Shown piece by piece: positions 10,595 to 22,150 of a stretch of 64,000 nucleotides of DNA (position 1 is the first letter of the stretch; each line of letters opens with the position of its first letter). A program made the position numbers and the translations under genes. Location: assembly GCA_037447655.1 (NCBI GenBank), contig JBBHKE010003455.1, forward strand, positions 363,697 to 427,696, in the 5' to 3' direction. Origin of the DNA: Zygnema cylindricum. Lineage: Eukaryota; Streptophyta; Zygnematophyceae; Zygnematales; Zygnemataceae. The notes under the pieces are model-generated. The model did no database searches and was not told the DNA's origin. It saw only the letters and a list, made by a program, of their open reading frames with translations.

Positions 10595-11359
10595 ATGGAT
10601 TTGAAAAAAGTGAGTGAGGGGAGTGAAGAGGGAAGAATATTGATCATAAATGATGAGATAGATGAGATAGAAAGAAGATTTATGGAAAATAACCCTTATC
10701 GGCAGATTGTATGCATTTTAATATATTTTATGAATTGTACCCGGCCGGATATAGCTGCAGCCGTAGGAGTCCTCAGCAAGAGTCTAAATGAACCAAGAAA
10801 GAGAGACTGGGAGGCCGCCAAAAGGGTGATGAGGTATCTGGTGGGGACAAGGGAATTGTGGTTGCATTTGGGAGGGGAGCACACTGACATCACAACCTGG
10901 AGTGATGCCAGTTATGGAGATGTGCCTTTAAGGCGGTGTACGACTAGATATGTGTTGCAAATTGGATCTGGTGCATGCTGTTGGAGTAGCAAGCAACAGA
11001 AAGTAGTTGCTCAGTCCACTATGGAGGCTGAATACATGGCTTCCTGTGCTGCTACCAAAGAATTAATGTGGGTGAAATCTCTTTTTGAAGAATTTGGGTT
11101 TATGAAGACAAGAACTTATAATGTTTTTTGTGATAATCAAGCTGCTATCTCTATTGCAGCTAATCCGAAACATCACTTCAAAGCTAAGCATATGGATATT
11201 AGACTAAGCTTTGTCATAGAAAAGGTTGAAAATAAAATCATTAAACTGGTTCATAAAACTGATAAAGAAATGATTGCAGACATGATGACAAAACCAGTAC
11301 CTTCCTTTAAGTTTATTTATTGTAGAGAAAACTGTGGATTAAAATTGAAAAGTGACTAA
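10595..11359 (+). pseudogene. CopA RNase H region
   Basis: 254 open codons with NPYRQIVCILIYFMNCTRPD, TWSDASYGD, QSTMEAEYMASCAATKELMW and FCDNQAAISIAANP, the usual Copia RNase H blocks that degrade the RNA strand of the hybrid. It ends 13 bp before the 3' LTR, with the polypurine tract in between. Confidence 0.88.
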
Positions 11360-11372
11360 GAATTAAATGGAG

Positions 11373-12272
11373 TGTTGAAAAGAGGTAATTAATAGTTCAC
11401 TTCTATAGTTTAGTTAGAATGTAAAGAGAGAGAAAGAGAGAACTAAAGGCACGCCATGGCTGCCGTGTCATTTAGGAGGGAGAATGAAATAGAAAGTATT
11501 TTTCTATTTGTAGCAAAATACTGCCTATAGCCGGATTTGAACCGAGGTCTACGGAATACAACTTAGACCTTAGCCTTATCCATTAAGGCACTAGCGAAAC
11601 GATATACGTATTACGTTTCACGCATATTTATCTATTTGTAAAACGGGCTAATTTGCAGCAAACTAACGAAAACACGCATTAATCAATTCATGCATTGAAG
11701 CGAATCGAAGCCGCATAAATACAAATGATTGGACGGCCACAATTGCAGCCGCCACCCGCAATAAACTTTCGGCGGCCTTTGGGGATAGCGTCACGCGACG
11801 CCACGTGGCACCATACTATTGGATACCGGAGAAGATGGGAGGAGGAACCATGGCTCCCGTTTTGACAGGCGTCTCTTTGAAAGCCATGTCGTACAATGGT
11901 CGTACAATAAGTACATTGCTTAATGTACCTTGTTGTACTATATATTGTTTCTATTGGACTAGGGTTTAGTAGTAGGCAGTCGTAAGTAGGTAGACCAGGA
12001 CTTAGTGAAATTTAGGTACCTCTCTCTAAGAGAGCTTGTAACTATAAAGGTCATCTTTGACCAACCATAACTTACTGCTCAGGGGAGCAAATTCAGTGAT
12101 TCTTTTTGCGTTTGACTCAAGGTAGTCTTGTCCTCACAGGGGTGAGAGTCGTCAGAATATTTGTGTGCCTGGGCGGCGCTTATTCAGCGGGAAAGTAGAA
12201 GGGGCAAATATTATCCTCGAGGCTTTACATAGGCTGCTCATTCTCTGGGTCAATGAAGACCACAGAACTGAA
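11373..12272 (+). repeat. 3' LTR of the CopA element
   Basis: The same length as the 5' LTR (900 bp) and nearly identical. It starts TGTTGAAAAGAGG after AATTAAATGGAG. It includes the antisense tRNA-like block (11523-11599). Its last bases read GAACTGAA instead of GAATTGCA, and the next CopA LTR starts without spacer. Confidence 0.88.
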
Positions 12273-13961
12273 GTATTTAAATTCGTCAGGGTTCACTAAT
12301 CCGATTTACGAAATTACGCATAAGTAACATAGAAACAAATCGGATTATAGTGAGAACGTGAAACCGCGTGAAAATTTATCGGACATCAAGTTTCAACAGG
12401 TAGCATTCAAAGCTGTTTATTAGATCCGACGGCACGCATCATCGCCGACATCCCAAAATTGGCGCTTTGGCATTTTTCAAGCGTGACATGACTTGGCGCC
12501 ACGTGGCAAGGTAACATTGGAAAGCGGGAATCCCGTAGAGCATGAGGGCGAGTCCGGAAGAGACAACCACCCACTCAATGGCCGAGTCGTACACAGACCT
12601 TACAAAAAGTACATTGGTCACACTACCACTCTGTACTTTAGAGTTCTCTGATTGGTTTGTACATTAGTAGATAGGGGTTATGAGAGGGGTTTAAGACTTA
12701 GGAGATTTAGGAGGTAGTCGCCTCTCTCCCAATGAGCTTGTATATATTTTGGCATCTTTGCCACTTGATAATTAATTGCCTTGCCGGGGGTTTTCAGTGA
12801 TCTCTTTTGCTGCGTACTTAGAGGAGCCCAGACTGCATAGAGGTGCAATCAGATTGCTTGTTTGGCTACTTGGGTATTTGTGATCCTAGATGAAGAAGGG
12901 TTAGCCAAAAACTATCTAGAGGCTTGTTGTTCTATGACAGTTGGTGCAGGTGGAGCTGTAGGAGTAGTAGTAGAAGTTGACATAACCAAACAGAAGCTTT
13001 TCAAGAAGTCCTCACAAACACTGAATGTTTGCGCACTACTTCCTCACAATTACTGAACTTCAACACACTATAGATCATGAATCACAAGTCCAAATTACAC
13101 AAATCTCAACATACAATATACTCAGCATACAAAGTGTGAACTCACAAAGTTACAACTAAATTGACCAAGTATTCCATAAGATACAAAGGTTGCAAGTTTC
13201 CGAGAAACTGCTTTTTGATTCTCTTATCCCAAAACTAGATGACAAATTTTTTTTAAGTCCTAAACTTTATACACTGAAAGAATGTCTACTGCTCATCAGC
13301 CAATCAGTAGTCAGTATCCGTAATAGTGGTACTGTACTGTAGTACGACAAAGTACGCTAATGTACTTCCTAAAACCAAATTGTAACTAGCCTTAAACTAA
13401 ATAGTGAAACACTATTTGCTAATCTATTACGCTACAAAATTCTGTTATATCAGGTATTCACAAATTGATGTCGTATACGAACTGTAGCTTGCTTTGTCAA
13501 CAACTGTAGATATGTCGAACCCACTGTGGTATATTTTGTACGAATATCTAGTTTGCTTGCGAAGCACCTCGTCATCCGTCGTCCCCACTCAATTTCGAGT
13601 CATCCGTCTGATTGAATCAACGTCTGGTATTTAACTTTCACATTTGTATTCCCAAATGTCAGGTTCACTTTCCGTCCGCCCGATTTCCCAAATTCAGTCG
13701 TCCGATAGATGCCATGTGTCGAGGTCCATTCCGCACTTTCTGCACAGACTGAAATGTTGACGCGTTTCTATGTGACCATACAAATACTCTTAGAGTAACT
13801 TCTACACTGTCACACTATTTAAGGTAGTATTACACCAAACTTAATCCAAAAATATTATAAGTTATAAATCTCCCCTCTGAGCTCTATCTACTGAGGATAA
13901 AGCTTTTAAAAACAATAAGGCTTCTTGAATTCTGTAGTCCAATGGTGGACACAGAATTGCA
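12273..13961 (+). repeat. Partial 5' LTR of the host CopA element, interrupted by a solo LTR
   Basis: Matches 33434-34337 of the 3' LTR (AAGTATTTAAATT start, GGATCCGACGG, CCAAAAACTATCTA, GTCCAATGGTGGACAC). Here the TA at 12401-12402 is the empty site for the MITE present in the 3' LTR. The gag ATG at 13942 is in the LTR end. Confidence 0.82.
12925..13917 (-). mobile_element. CopC-type solo LTR in reverse orientation, with target duplication AGGCT
   Basis: The 993-bp insert starts TGTTGTTC and ends AACAATA. It is flanked by AGGCT at 12920-12924 and 13918-13922. The uninterrupted sequence is in the 3' LTR near 34292-34302. The start (TGCAGGTGG, then a GTAGTAGTAG run) is the reverse complement of the CopC LTR end at 19480-19535, and the length matches the CopC LTRs (992 and 994 bp). 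Confidence 0.85.
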
Positions 13962-14704
13962 GGTAATGGGCCCACCCTCTAGGGTGCCCATCTTCAACGG
14001 ATCTGGTTTCATTTATTGGGAAGCCATAATGGTAGGGGCTTTGTGTGAAAAACGATACTGTAGTATCGTCAGTGGACAAGTGAAACGTCCATCTCAGATA
14101 ATTCCACCACGGTTCAGTGGAGTGAGGTTTTCTGCAACAATATCTGCTCCAACGGGGGAGGGAGACAGCTGGGACAATAGTGTTTCCAAAAAAGGGAAAG
14201 GGAAGGAGACACCTCTTACCCTAATCGTCACGGTTCCCGAAGCGGCGGCTGTGAAGTCCGAAGAAAACTATATTCAAATGTGGGATTACACAAACATGGG
14301 AGCCAAACACTTCATTCTGAGGCATCTTACTCAAGCTTTGACAGCCTCCAATCTCCACATCTTTAAGGCCGAGGAGTTGTCGTAGACCTTAGTGGAGATC
14401 TATAGAGCCGGTACCACTCAAGAGCTCTAGTTGGCCGAGCAACGGTTTGGGGAGTATACTTACAAAGGGGGGAAAATGGTAGACTATTGAAATAGCCTCT
14501 CTTATTTGTATATGGAGATGGAGAGTGCCAGGTGGACTGGTACAATGAAGATGAAAGTCAACACTCATCATGAAGTTGCCAAATGAGTTTGAAAACATAG
14601 TGTAACGAGTGCAGAAAATGGATGACAGTTTGTGGAAGTAGAACATAGTGATTCGGATGATAGTTGTGCATGAAAACACTATCGAGATTCGGAGAGGAGG
14701 AAAG
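13942..14704 (+). pseudogene. Host CopA gag, N-terminal part, broken by the CopB insertion
   Basis: The ATG lies in the LTR and the frame reads through the primer site GGTAATGGGCCCACC (13962-13976; one mismatch to the tRNA anticodon arm). The N-terminus TELQVMGPPSRVPIFNGSGF matches the other CopA gag. The first frame ends at 14385; further gag sequence with stops continues to the EIRRGG codons, where CopB enters at 14705. Gag resumes at 28658. Confidence 0.82.
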
Positions 14705-15310
14705 TGTTAAAATTTTGCGTCCATTTTTAGCGAAGGACCGAAAGTCAAAGTTAGTCAAAGTTACGTGAGAGAGAAGTCAAGAAATTTCCTGTTGGGTATA
14801 TGTACAGTTGAGTATATTTAAGGTATCGTTGATTAGACGTCACGATACATTTGCGTGGACGTCAAGATAAATTTGGTTAGACGTCGAGATAATTTGCATA
14901 GACGTCAAATTTTGATGAAACATAGTCGTCTACTTGTATTGTACGGCAAGTGAAGTAGTCGCAGATTTTGAGTGTTTGAAACGTAGCGAATTGTGACCGT
15001 TGATTCGTTTACGTAGGTCACAAATTAAGATATTTCTTTTACGTGAAACACAAGTTGCGTAGTACCTACGTCACTCACATATATAAAATGTACTCATGTT
15101 GGATATTGAAAATTAATCATCAATCGAATGATTCTCTCCAATTTTTCCCTGTTGCTTTTTTCGCACTAAGTGTTTATTTTGTTGTGGAATTAATCTATCT
15201 TCTTCCTTGTTCAGTAATAAAGCTTTGCTTTCTCATATCGAGAATTGTTTTCCTTAGCTTCCTGTCTTGTAATTGATCTATCCTATGACCACTTTTTCTG
15301 GATCTCAATA
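14705..15310 (+). repeat. CopB 5' LTR
   Basis: Starts TGTTAAAATT and ends TCTCAATA directly before the primer site. It includes several GACGTCA-like words (14840-14910) and a CTTGTTCAGTAATAAAGC stretch that may include the polyadenylation signal AATAAA (about 15214). Confidence 0.82.
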
Positions 15311-15322
15311 TGGTATCGGAGC
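15311..15322 (+). promoter_or_regulatory. CopB primer binding site (initiator tRNA-Met 3' end type)
   Basis: TGGTATCGGAGC abuts the LTR. It differs at one base from the standard plant Copia site TGGTATCAGAGC, complementary to the 3' end of initiator tRNA-Met. It contrasts with the internal-tRNA site of CopA in the same locus. Confidence 0.88.
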
Positions 15323-16180
15323 TTTAGGTAAAATTACAGACATCAAGAAATTGAATGGAAGTAATTATTTACTGTGAAAAGCTAAGATGACCCGAATTCT
15401 AAAATTTAAGAATTACTAGGGTATTGTCACAAGCACTGAACATAAACTTACTGAAGCCCTAGCAGCAGGATATGATAGAAGGGAAGAAGTGGCAGTGACT
15501 TAAATTTTTGTAGCAATGGAAGACGGTCAACTTTTACACATAGTGGAATTGGATAAACCTAAGGCTATGTGGGATAAATTAAAGACTGTACATGAGCGTA
15601 CTAACCCGTCCAATATTATGCAATTAAATAACAAATTTTTGGACTTTAGTATAGAGAGTGGAGATACTATGGAAAGTCATATCAGTAGAATGAAAGAGCT
15701 TAAGTTGCAGTTAGCCGCAATCGGCACAAAACTGAATGATGATGATTTGATCCTCACAGTGTTTAGGTCATTGCTATCGCAGTATGCTATGATGATCACG
15801 GCTTTGAAAAGTCAACCTATTATAGACTTTGATGCAATATGTAAGCATTTCATTCAGGAAGAAGTTGAAATTAAAAGAAAGGAGGAAAAAGAATCAGATT
15901 CAGCTCTTTATGTCAAAGGCAAACAATCAGTAAAACGTAATGAGTCATTACCTGCTTGTGCCATATGTGGCAAAACCAATCATCAGACTGGAGATTGTAG
16001 ATTCAAATAGAAAAAGGCTAAAAACTTCAAGAAAAAGATTGATAATTACATTTGTGGAAAACCAGGTCATAAGTCTTCATTTTGTCGTAGTAAAGACAAA
16101 AACAAACATAACAAACTGTCATTTGCCATGAATATTCAAGATGAGACTAAAATTTTTCTCACACAGTCTAATGCTTAGAT
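15323..16180 (+). pseudogene. CopB gag with two zinc knuckles
   Basis: The main open piece is 15516-16010, a UBN2-type Copia gag (MWDKLKTVHERTNPSNIMQL, HISRMKELKLQL). It ends in CAICGKTNHQTGDC (about 15957-15998). A stop (TAG, 16008-16010) precedes a second, frame-consistent knuckle, ICGKPGHKSSFC (about 16050-16085). The upstream part (15323-15515) has stops but shows the usual start (ITDIKKLNGSNY). Confidence 0.8.
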
Positions 16181-17780
16181 AAGCAAATGGATTATAAACT
16201 CTAGAGCTTCTCATCATATGTGTAGTGACAAGTCCATCTTTTCTTCTCTCACACCATTAAAGAGTCATCGACGGATTATACTGGCAAATGATAAGATTTT
16301 AGAGACGAATATAATAGGCGAGGTTAAGTTACAGATATATTGTGATACAGGTAGCCATAAAAGGCATCTAAAAGAAGTTTTATACTTACAGGCTTAAAGC
16401 ATAACCATTTCAATGTTATGCATGCTATGACGAGTGCACTAAAACTCGAATTTGAGAATAAAAAACGAACGTTGTGAAATCAGAAGTGAGGGGAAGCTAA
16501 TCGCTCTTAGATATCCGGAAGGGAATCTTTTTGCTCTACGTTTGGATGATGAAGATGCACAGATGAATTTCAGCAAAGAAGCACAAACTTTGGAGCTATG
16601 GCATCAACGATTTGGTCATCTGGGAGAGCAGAATCTCAAACGACTCAATCGAAAGAAGATGGTCAGAGGACTTGAGGACGTCAACTCTAAAGACAACCTT
16701 AAGGTGTGTGAAGGATGCGCTCAAGGTAAGCAAAGAAGGCTTCCTTTTCATAAAGATGATGAACCCAAAAATAGAAGGAAGCTGGAGCTTATTCAATCTG
16801 ATTTGAGCGGTCCTCACCCCTTAAATCTTGGAGGTTCTAGATTTTTCATCACGTTTATGGATGAGTGCACTAGAAAAGTATGGGTGTTTTTTATGAAATC
16901 CAAAGGAGAAGCCCTTGAGAAATTCATAGAGTTTAGACCATGGTAGAAAATCAGGCACGAGAGCGGATCCAGATTTTAAGGTCGGATAATGGGGGGGAAT
17001 ATACCTCCAATGCTTTTAAGGAAAACTGCAAAACTTGGGGGATACAACAAGTATTCACAATAGCTTATAGTCCGCAGCAAAATGGACTATCAGAAAGACT
17101 GAACCGAATTTTGGTTGAAATTGCACGTTGTTTAGTACATAGTGCAAAACTTAATCAAAACCTATGGGTTGAAGCTATCCTTACTGCAGTTTATTTGAAA
17201 AATTGTTCTCCTAGTACTTCTCTAAAAGATATTACACCTAAAGAAGCTTGGTCAGGCTTTAAACCAAATGTTTAAAATTTTAAAGTGTTTGGAAGTAAAA
17301 CCTTTGTTCACATCTCAGCACAGAATAGAAAGAAATTTGACAAGAAGAGTTGGACTGATGTCTTTGTAGGTTATGACACAAATAGAAAGGCTTACAAAAT
17401 TTATAACCTAATTACACAGAAAGTTCAAATTAGTTAAGATATGACTTTGGATAAAGGGAAAGAAAGTAGTTCAGATGTGATAGATAATTTTGACCCTTAG
17501 TACGAAGAACTAGAGACTGTCACTCTTCCCTTTAACAATCAAGAAGAATTGGAAAGTGGGTCTCCACAAACACCAGGTACTCTAGGCAGAGAACATGAAG
17601 TGGAGCTTTCGTCATCCATGCTAACTTCTATTCCAGTTCAGACTTCCGTCATCCCCGGTGGAACATCAACCTTTCAATCTCTACTAGTGGAGAAGTTACA
17701 AGCACCACAACCTTTGCAAATTGCTACCTCTCCAAATCCGATTCAACAATCAAGATTAAAGGTAACCCCTTAAAGGGTTT
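16181..17780 (+). pseudogene. CopB protease, pre-integrase and integrase
   Basis: The protease motif reads WIINSRASHHMC (about 16187-16222), so the catalytic Asp of DSGAS has become Asn. The pre-integrase motif LWHQRFGHLGEQNLKRL lies at about 16590-16640 and CEGCAQGKQRRLPF at about 16707-16748. The integrase pieces TFMDECTRKVWVFFMKSKGE, LRSDNGGEYTS and SPQQNGLSERLNR follow; the open piece 16940-17275 holds the last two. Frame changes near 16440, 16940 and 17275 break it. Confidence 0.82.
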
Positions 17781-18543
17781 CTAATCGGATACGTGCTAAA
17801 CCAAAACGGCTCATTGAAGAAACGAGAGATGTGGTTATAGCTTATTTCTTTATGGCAGCAGAGGGGGAACCGCAAACCTTTCGTGAAGCTTTGGAGAGTT
17901 CTAATTCTCAGAAATGGAAAGAGGCAATAGAATTAGATTATAGTTCACTGATCAAAAACAAAACTTGGACCTTAGTAGAACGCCCATTAGAGAAAAACAT
18001 TGTGGGGTGTAAATGGTTTTTTAACATTAAGAGGAAATCGGATGGATCAGTGGAAAGATATAACGTGAGGTTGGTAGCTAAAGGGTATTCACAATAAGAG
18101 GGGGTTGATTACACTGAGACTTTCTCACAAGTAGTGAAGTTTAATAGTCTCAAAAGTTTAATAGCCTTAGGGGAAGCAAAGGGTATGCAGTTGCATCAAC
18201 TAGATATAAAAACTACATTCCCTAATGGGGATTTAGAGGAAAAAGTCTACATGGAAAAACCAGAGGGCATGATAGAACCTAGAAAAAAACACATGGTGTG
18301 TAAACTACATAAAACCATAAACTGTCTAAAACAAAGTCTTAGGTGTTGGAAGATCAAACTTGACACCAAAATGAGAGAAGAAGCCTTTGAGAGATGTCAT
18401 ACACAGGGCGACCTCGGCACAAAGAGAAGCACAACAGGTTGGATTTTCATGTGTTCAAGAAGACCTGTCAGTTGGATAGAACAAATTGGAAAGAAAGGTT
18501 TAACATTTGACTTTGTAATCAGCTCACAGAAGTTAGTCATATT
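17781..18543 (+). pseudogene. CopB reverse transcriptase and RNase H with a large internal deletion
   Basis: 17831-18097 and 18134-18556 show VGCKWFFNIKRK, RLVAKGYSQ, QLDIKTTFPNGDLEEKVYM and then a jump, after KIKLDTKM (about 18372), to the RNase H motif TKRSTTGWIFMCSRRPVSW. The catalytic YVDD half of RT is missing. RNase H stops at 18543, where CopC is inserted; the tail and polypurine tract resume at 27800. Confidence 0.82.
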
Positions 18544-19535
18544 TGTTGTAATTTAGAAATCTTTATTTCAATAGATAGGGCTAAGATAACTTAGAATATT
18601 TTCTAAGTAGTCTACAGTAAAACTTACCTTAATTAGTGTTACAGGAGCAAAAGTACAATAGAGTAATATTATACTTTTACGAGACACGTGTTGGCAAAAG
18701 ATCGTATAAAGGTTTTACGAAGTGGCGCCGACAGTCAGCCACACGCGTCACGCAGTTGACGATTGGATTCACAGGATCAGACGAACGGAATCTGAACCGG
18801 GTATTCCGCAAATATATGGTACGGTTCCCCGGTACCATCGTCGATTAAATTTGTTCCAACGGACGCAATTCACCTAGGATCACATGCATGATTTAGGAGG
18901 GACCAGAAGTGACGAAGCACTTAAGTGCTTCGTAGTACACGACCACAGTCGGCTAGACTTTAGCAACTGCCGTTGACTAAGCATTTGGAACGTTGTGTGT
19001 ATGATTTGATATCTGAAAAAAAATTGACTAAACATTGTTTTATAGTTTAGTGTAATAAAAATATAGTGTTCGATTAATTAGGTTTTTGGAAAAAAGTAAT
19101 TAGGGATTTTTGAGGTACTAACGATAAAAATGTACAGGTAGGATACTTTTTCATTAGTCAAGATAATAACCGCAATAATAGCTACCCAAATTAGTGCAGA
19201 CCAGTAGATACACACTGTGAGTATATAACTTAGGACTTAGCCAATTTTGTAGCTTCCAGTTTTGAGAATATGATTTTCTAAGTGTAGTATTTCGCGAAAC
19301 TTCCAGACATCATATCTTATGGTTTACTTGGTCATTTGGGCTGAAATTTTGTGAATTGTTAGTTGTACCTGGCATCACTGTGGCAAATTTGAGGCATATT
19401 GGCTTTTTAAGTCATATTTTGTGTAAGTTGAAAGTTGGCTATTGAGTAGGTGCTTGATAGTTTTTGTTGTTTTCGATATCTACTACCACTACTACTGCTG
19501 GACCTCCTCCTGCAACGGTTGGTAGTAGTACAACA
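18544..19535 (+). repeat. CopC 5' LTR
   Basis: 992 bp, with a counterpart at 26806-27799 (994 bp). Both have AGTGGCGCCGACAG near 180 bp from the start and a closing run of CTACTACC/CAACGGT before ACAACA. The downstream sequence AGTTATGCGCCTTTC at 19536-19550 looks like a decayed version of the CopA anticodon-arm primer site. Confidence 0.8.
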
Positions 19536-20812
19536 AGTTATGCGCCTTTCGTCAAGAATTCATATCTTCAATGGCCAAAAGTATGCGTATTGGGCGGCGA
19601 TGGTTGAATCTGTGTTTGAAACTGTTGACTTATTGGGGGTCTTAGATGACTCCCTTGATGAAACAGATCTGAGTTGGGCGAAAAATTCAATGGCAAGGAA
19701 TAATATAATTCTTTGTATTTCAAAAATCTGGTCATGTCTTGCCTGAAAATGAAGAAGGCGAAGGAGATTTAGACATCACTGAAATTTGGTTTTGAGAAAG
19801 CGAATGTCCAAGAGGAGCTCTTGGTGGCTGGAAAATTTTGGGGGTACAAATACTCGAGGGGAACTATGGTCGAGTATTGTGACAACTTTCGTGCACTTAT
19901 TGATGCACACTCTTGTGCTAGGGGGTCATTTCTTGAGTTTCAGCAAGCAGCTTTGCTTATTAGAGGACTTCCTAGTAGCATGAAATTTTTGTCCGCTTAG
20001 TTAAAGAGTCATGATAATGCTAGTTGGTCGTTTGAATTAGCATATAATCTTATATTGGAGGAAGAGTCTTATACTAAACTCCTTGAAGGAGAAGGAAAGG
20101 TTAAAGCTTTTGCAACAGACTTTGACAACAGAGCTCAATTAAATCAGAATAGGAATTAGTTTAACCAGAATCAGAATCAATTTTATCAATTTCATCAGAT
20201 GCCAAATAGACAATCTTCGACTGCTTGTTTCTATTGTTTTGAGAAGGGTCATGGATACACGTACTATCCTAAGCTGAAAAGGGATAATGAGACAGGTTTA
20301 TACAGGACGGGTTGGTAACAAAGTCAATATCAGAGAGGCTTTTCTAGAAATCCTACTCGTGGAAATGGTCTCTTTTCAGCTTCTGCAACTAATGCAGATG
20401 AGTCTTAGAACTTCAATGAGCAAGACGAAGCGGAGTTATTTGCTATAGCGGTAGCAATGGAGGGTCCCAAGGATGGAGGATGGATCATGGATACGGGTGC
20501 ATGGGCCCACATGTGATGGAACAAGGCGGCTTTTACAAATCTGCAGCAAACGCCTCCAAAGAGTATATACTATGCTTGTGGGATAAGTGTTCAAACCTTA
20601 ACTCAGGGTGATGTATCTTTAATGGTAGATGTGGGGGGAAAGTCGGTAGAGAGAACTTTTCACAATGTTTTGTTTGTTCCATACTTTTAAAAGAATCTTT
20701 TTTTTTACATCCTTAGTGGAAAGCAAAGGCTTTGAAGTCATTTAATAAGAGGTAGACAGGTTGTTAGCCAGAAAGGAAAAGTGGCAGTAACAGGAACTAA
20801 AGATGTAGCAAA
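19536..20812 (+). pseudogene. CopC gag and protease (copy 1)
   Basis: The gag start aligns with CopA: QVMRLSSRIHIFNGQKYAYW against QVMGPPSRVPIFDG. The open piece is 19450-19746. The zinc knuckle CFYCFEKGHGYTYY (about 20225-20266) has lost its last cysteine. The protease motif GGWIMDTGAWAHM (about 20478-20516) keeps the Asp. Stops occur throughout. Confidence 0.78.
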
Positions 20813-22150
20813 TTGTATCGGATGGACATTGCTGAATATAAAGAAAATGATGTTCTCTACTCCAATGTCCAATGTGATAATGAGTTGTGGCATAAAAGAT
20901 TAGGACACATGAATTATGATAGTCTAAAGAAAATGGTGAATTCCGGAAAATTTGATGGAATTTTTCACACCTCTCATCCTATAAAATCATATGATGGTTG
21001 TTCACTTGGCAAGATCCACAAATTGCCATTTCCACAGGAAATAGACCACATATCAGAAAGAATTCTGCAGCTAATACATTTTGATGTTTTCGGTCCTTCA
21101 CAAGTGGCTTCGGCTGGAGGCGTCCACTATAGGGTCACATTTACAGATGACTACTCGAGGTACACCAAAGTTTATTTCATGCAGCATAAAAGTTAAGTTT
21201 TTACTCACTTCAAACACTGCAAAGCATGTGCGGAAAAGTTTCATGGAGTTCCAATATTTGACTGAGATCGGACAACGGGGGAGAATACAGGTCAAAGGAA
21301 TTCAAAGAATTTCTCCTTTAGGAAGGTATCAGCCACAATCTTACAATTTCATATACACCGGAACAAAATGGTGTTTTTGAGAGACTAAATAGGACACTGA
21401 CAAAAAGTGCTCTATCCATGCTTGCAGATAAAGGGCTAGATTTCATATTCTAGGCTGAAGCACTTAACTGTGCTGTTTATATTATAAATAGAATTGCTTC
21501 TAAATCTTTTAGCACTACACCTTATGAACTTTAGACAGGAGAAAAATCTCATGTTAATCACTTTCTGATCTTTGGCAGCGGGTGTTTTATTTTAGATACT
21601 TCACAATATAGATGGAAAATGAAGGCTAAAGGCCTACCTGGGATTTTCATAGGGTATGATGATAATGTGAAAGGATATAGAGATTTCGTATTTGAGAAAC
21701 AGAAAGTGATTATCTCTAGGAATATCCAGATTAAAGATGAACAGGATTCGGTTGACCTTTTTAGAGTGCCAAATCAACCGGCAAAAGAAAAGCAGGAATA
21801 TGTCATTTTTCACCATACCCAGCGAGTTTTCTTTCCACCTGCAAGTTGGACACCTCTTCCTTCAATTCCTTTGGTGCTTTCACACGATGATACACCACAA
21901 GTTACACCTCACGCGGAAGGAACTGCGGCTTCACAGGATGCTACACCACAAGTTACACCTCAGGCGGAAGGAAATGCTACAAACTCTATACCAGCTGAAG
22001 CTACGGTTCAAACTAAACAGAAAAATCAGAGGTTGCCGACGATTTCAACCTCAAATTTTTTGGGGGGAAAGAGATCAAGCAGTTGTCTGCAAACAAGCTC
22101 TCACTTTACTTTTTGTGCAGCTACAGAGGAGCCTCTAACGATCTAGGATG
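20813..22150 (+). pseudogene. CopC pre-integrase, integrase and linker (copy 1)
   Basis: LWHKRLGHMNYDSLKKM and DGCSLGKIHKLPFP give the pre-integrase zinc site. FTDDYSRYTKVYFMQ begins the integrase core (about 21140-21195), with the rest broken by frameshifts (RSDNGGEY-like near 21270, EQNGVFERLNRTL near 21362-21400). The linker 21619-22146 is open and has a near-perfect internal repeat of the TPQVTP(H/Q)AEG type near 21890-21970. Confidence 0.78.

Larger units (their letters stand above)
6046..12272 (+). mobile_element. Complete CopA Copia LTR retrotransposon (decayed coding part)
   Basis: Two 900-bp LTRs (6046-6945 and 11373-12272) in direct orientation enclose gag, protease, integrase, RT and RNase H in that order, which is the Ty1/Copia order. 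By eye I see only a few dozen differences between the LTRs, so insertion was fairly recent compared with its neighbours. The 3' LTR ends AA where CA is expected and runs straight into another CopA LTR. No 5-bp target duplication is visible, so the element probably belongs to an LTR-internal-LTR chain formed by recombination. The coding region is broken by stops and frameshifts. Confidence 0.9.

Noticed and set aside
21880-21975. Short regular repeats as a possible CRISPR or protein repeat
   Set aside because: Only two units (TPQVTP-type) within a decayed Copia linker; the genome is eukaryotic and no array structure exists.
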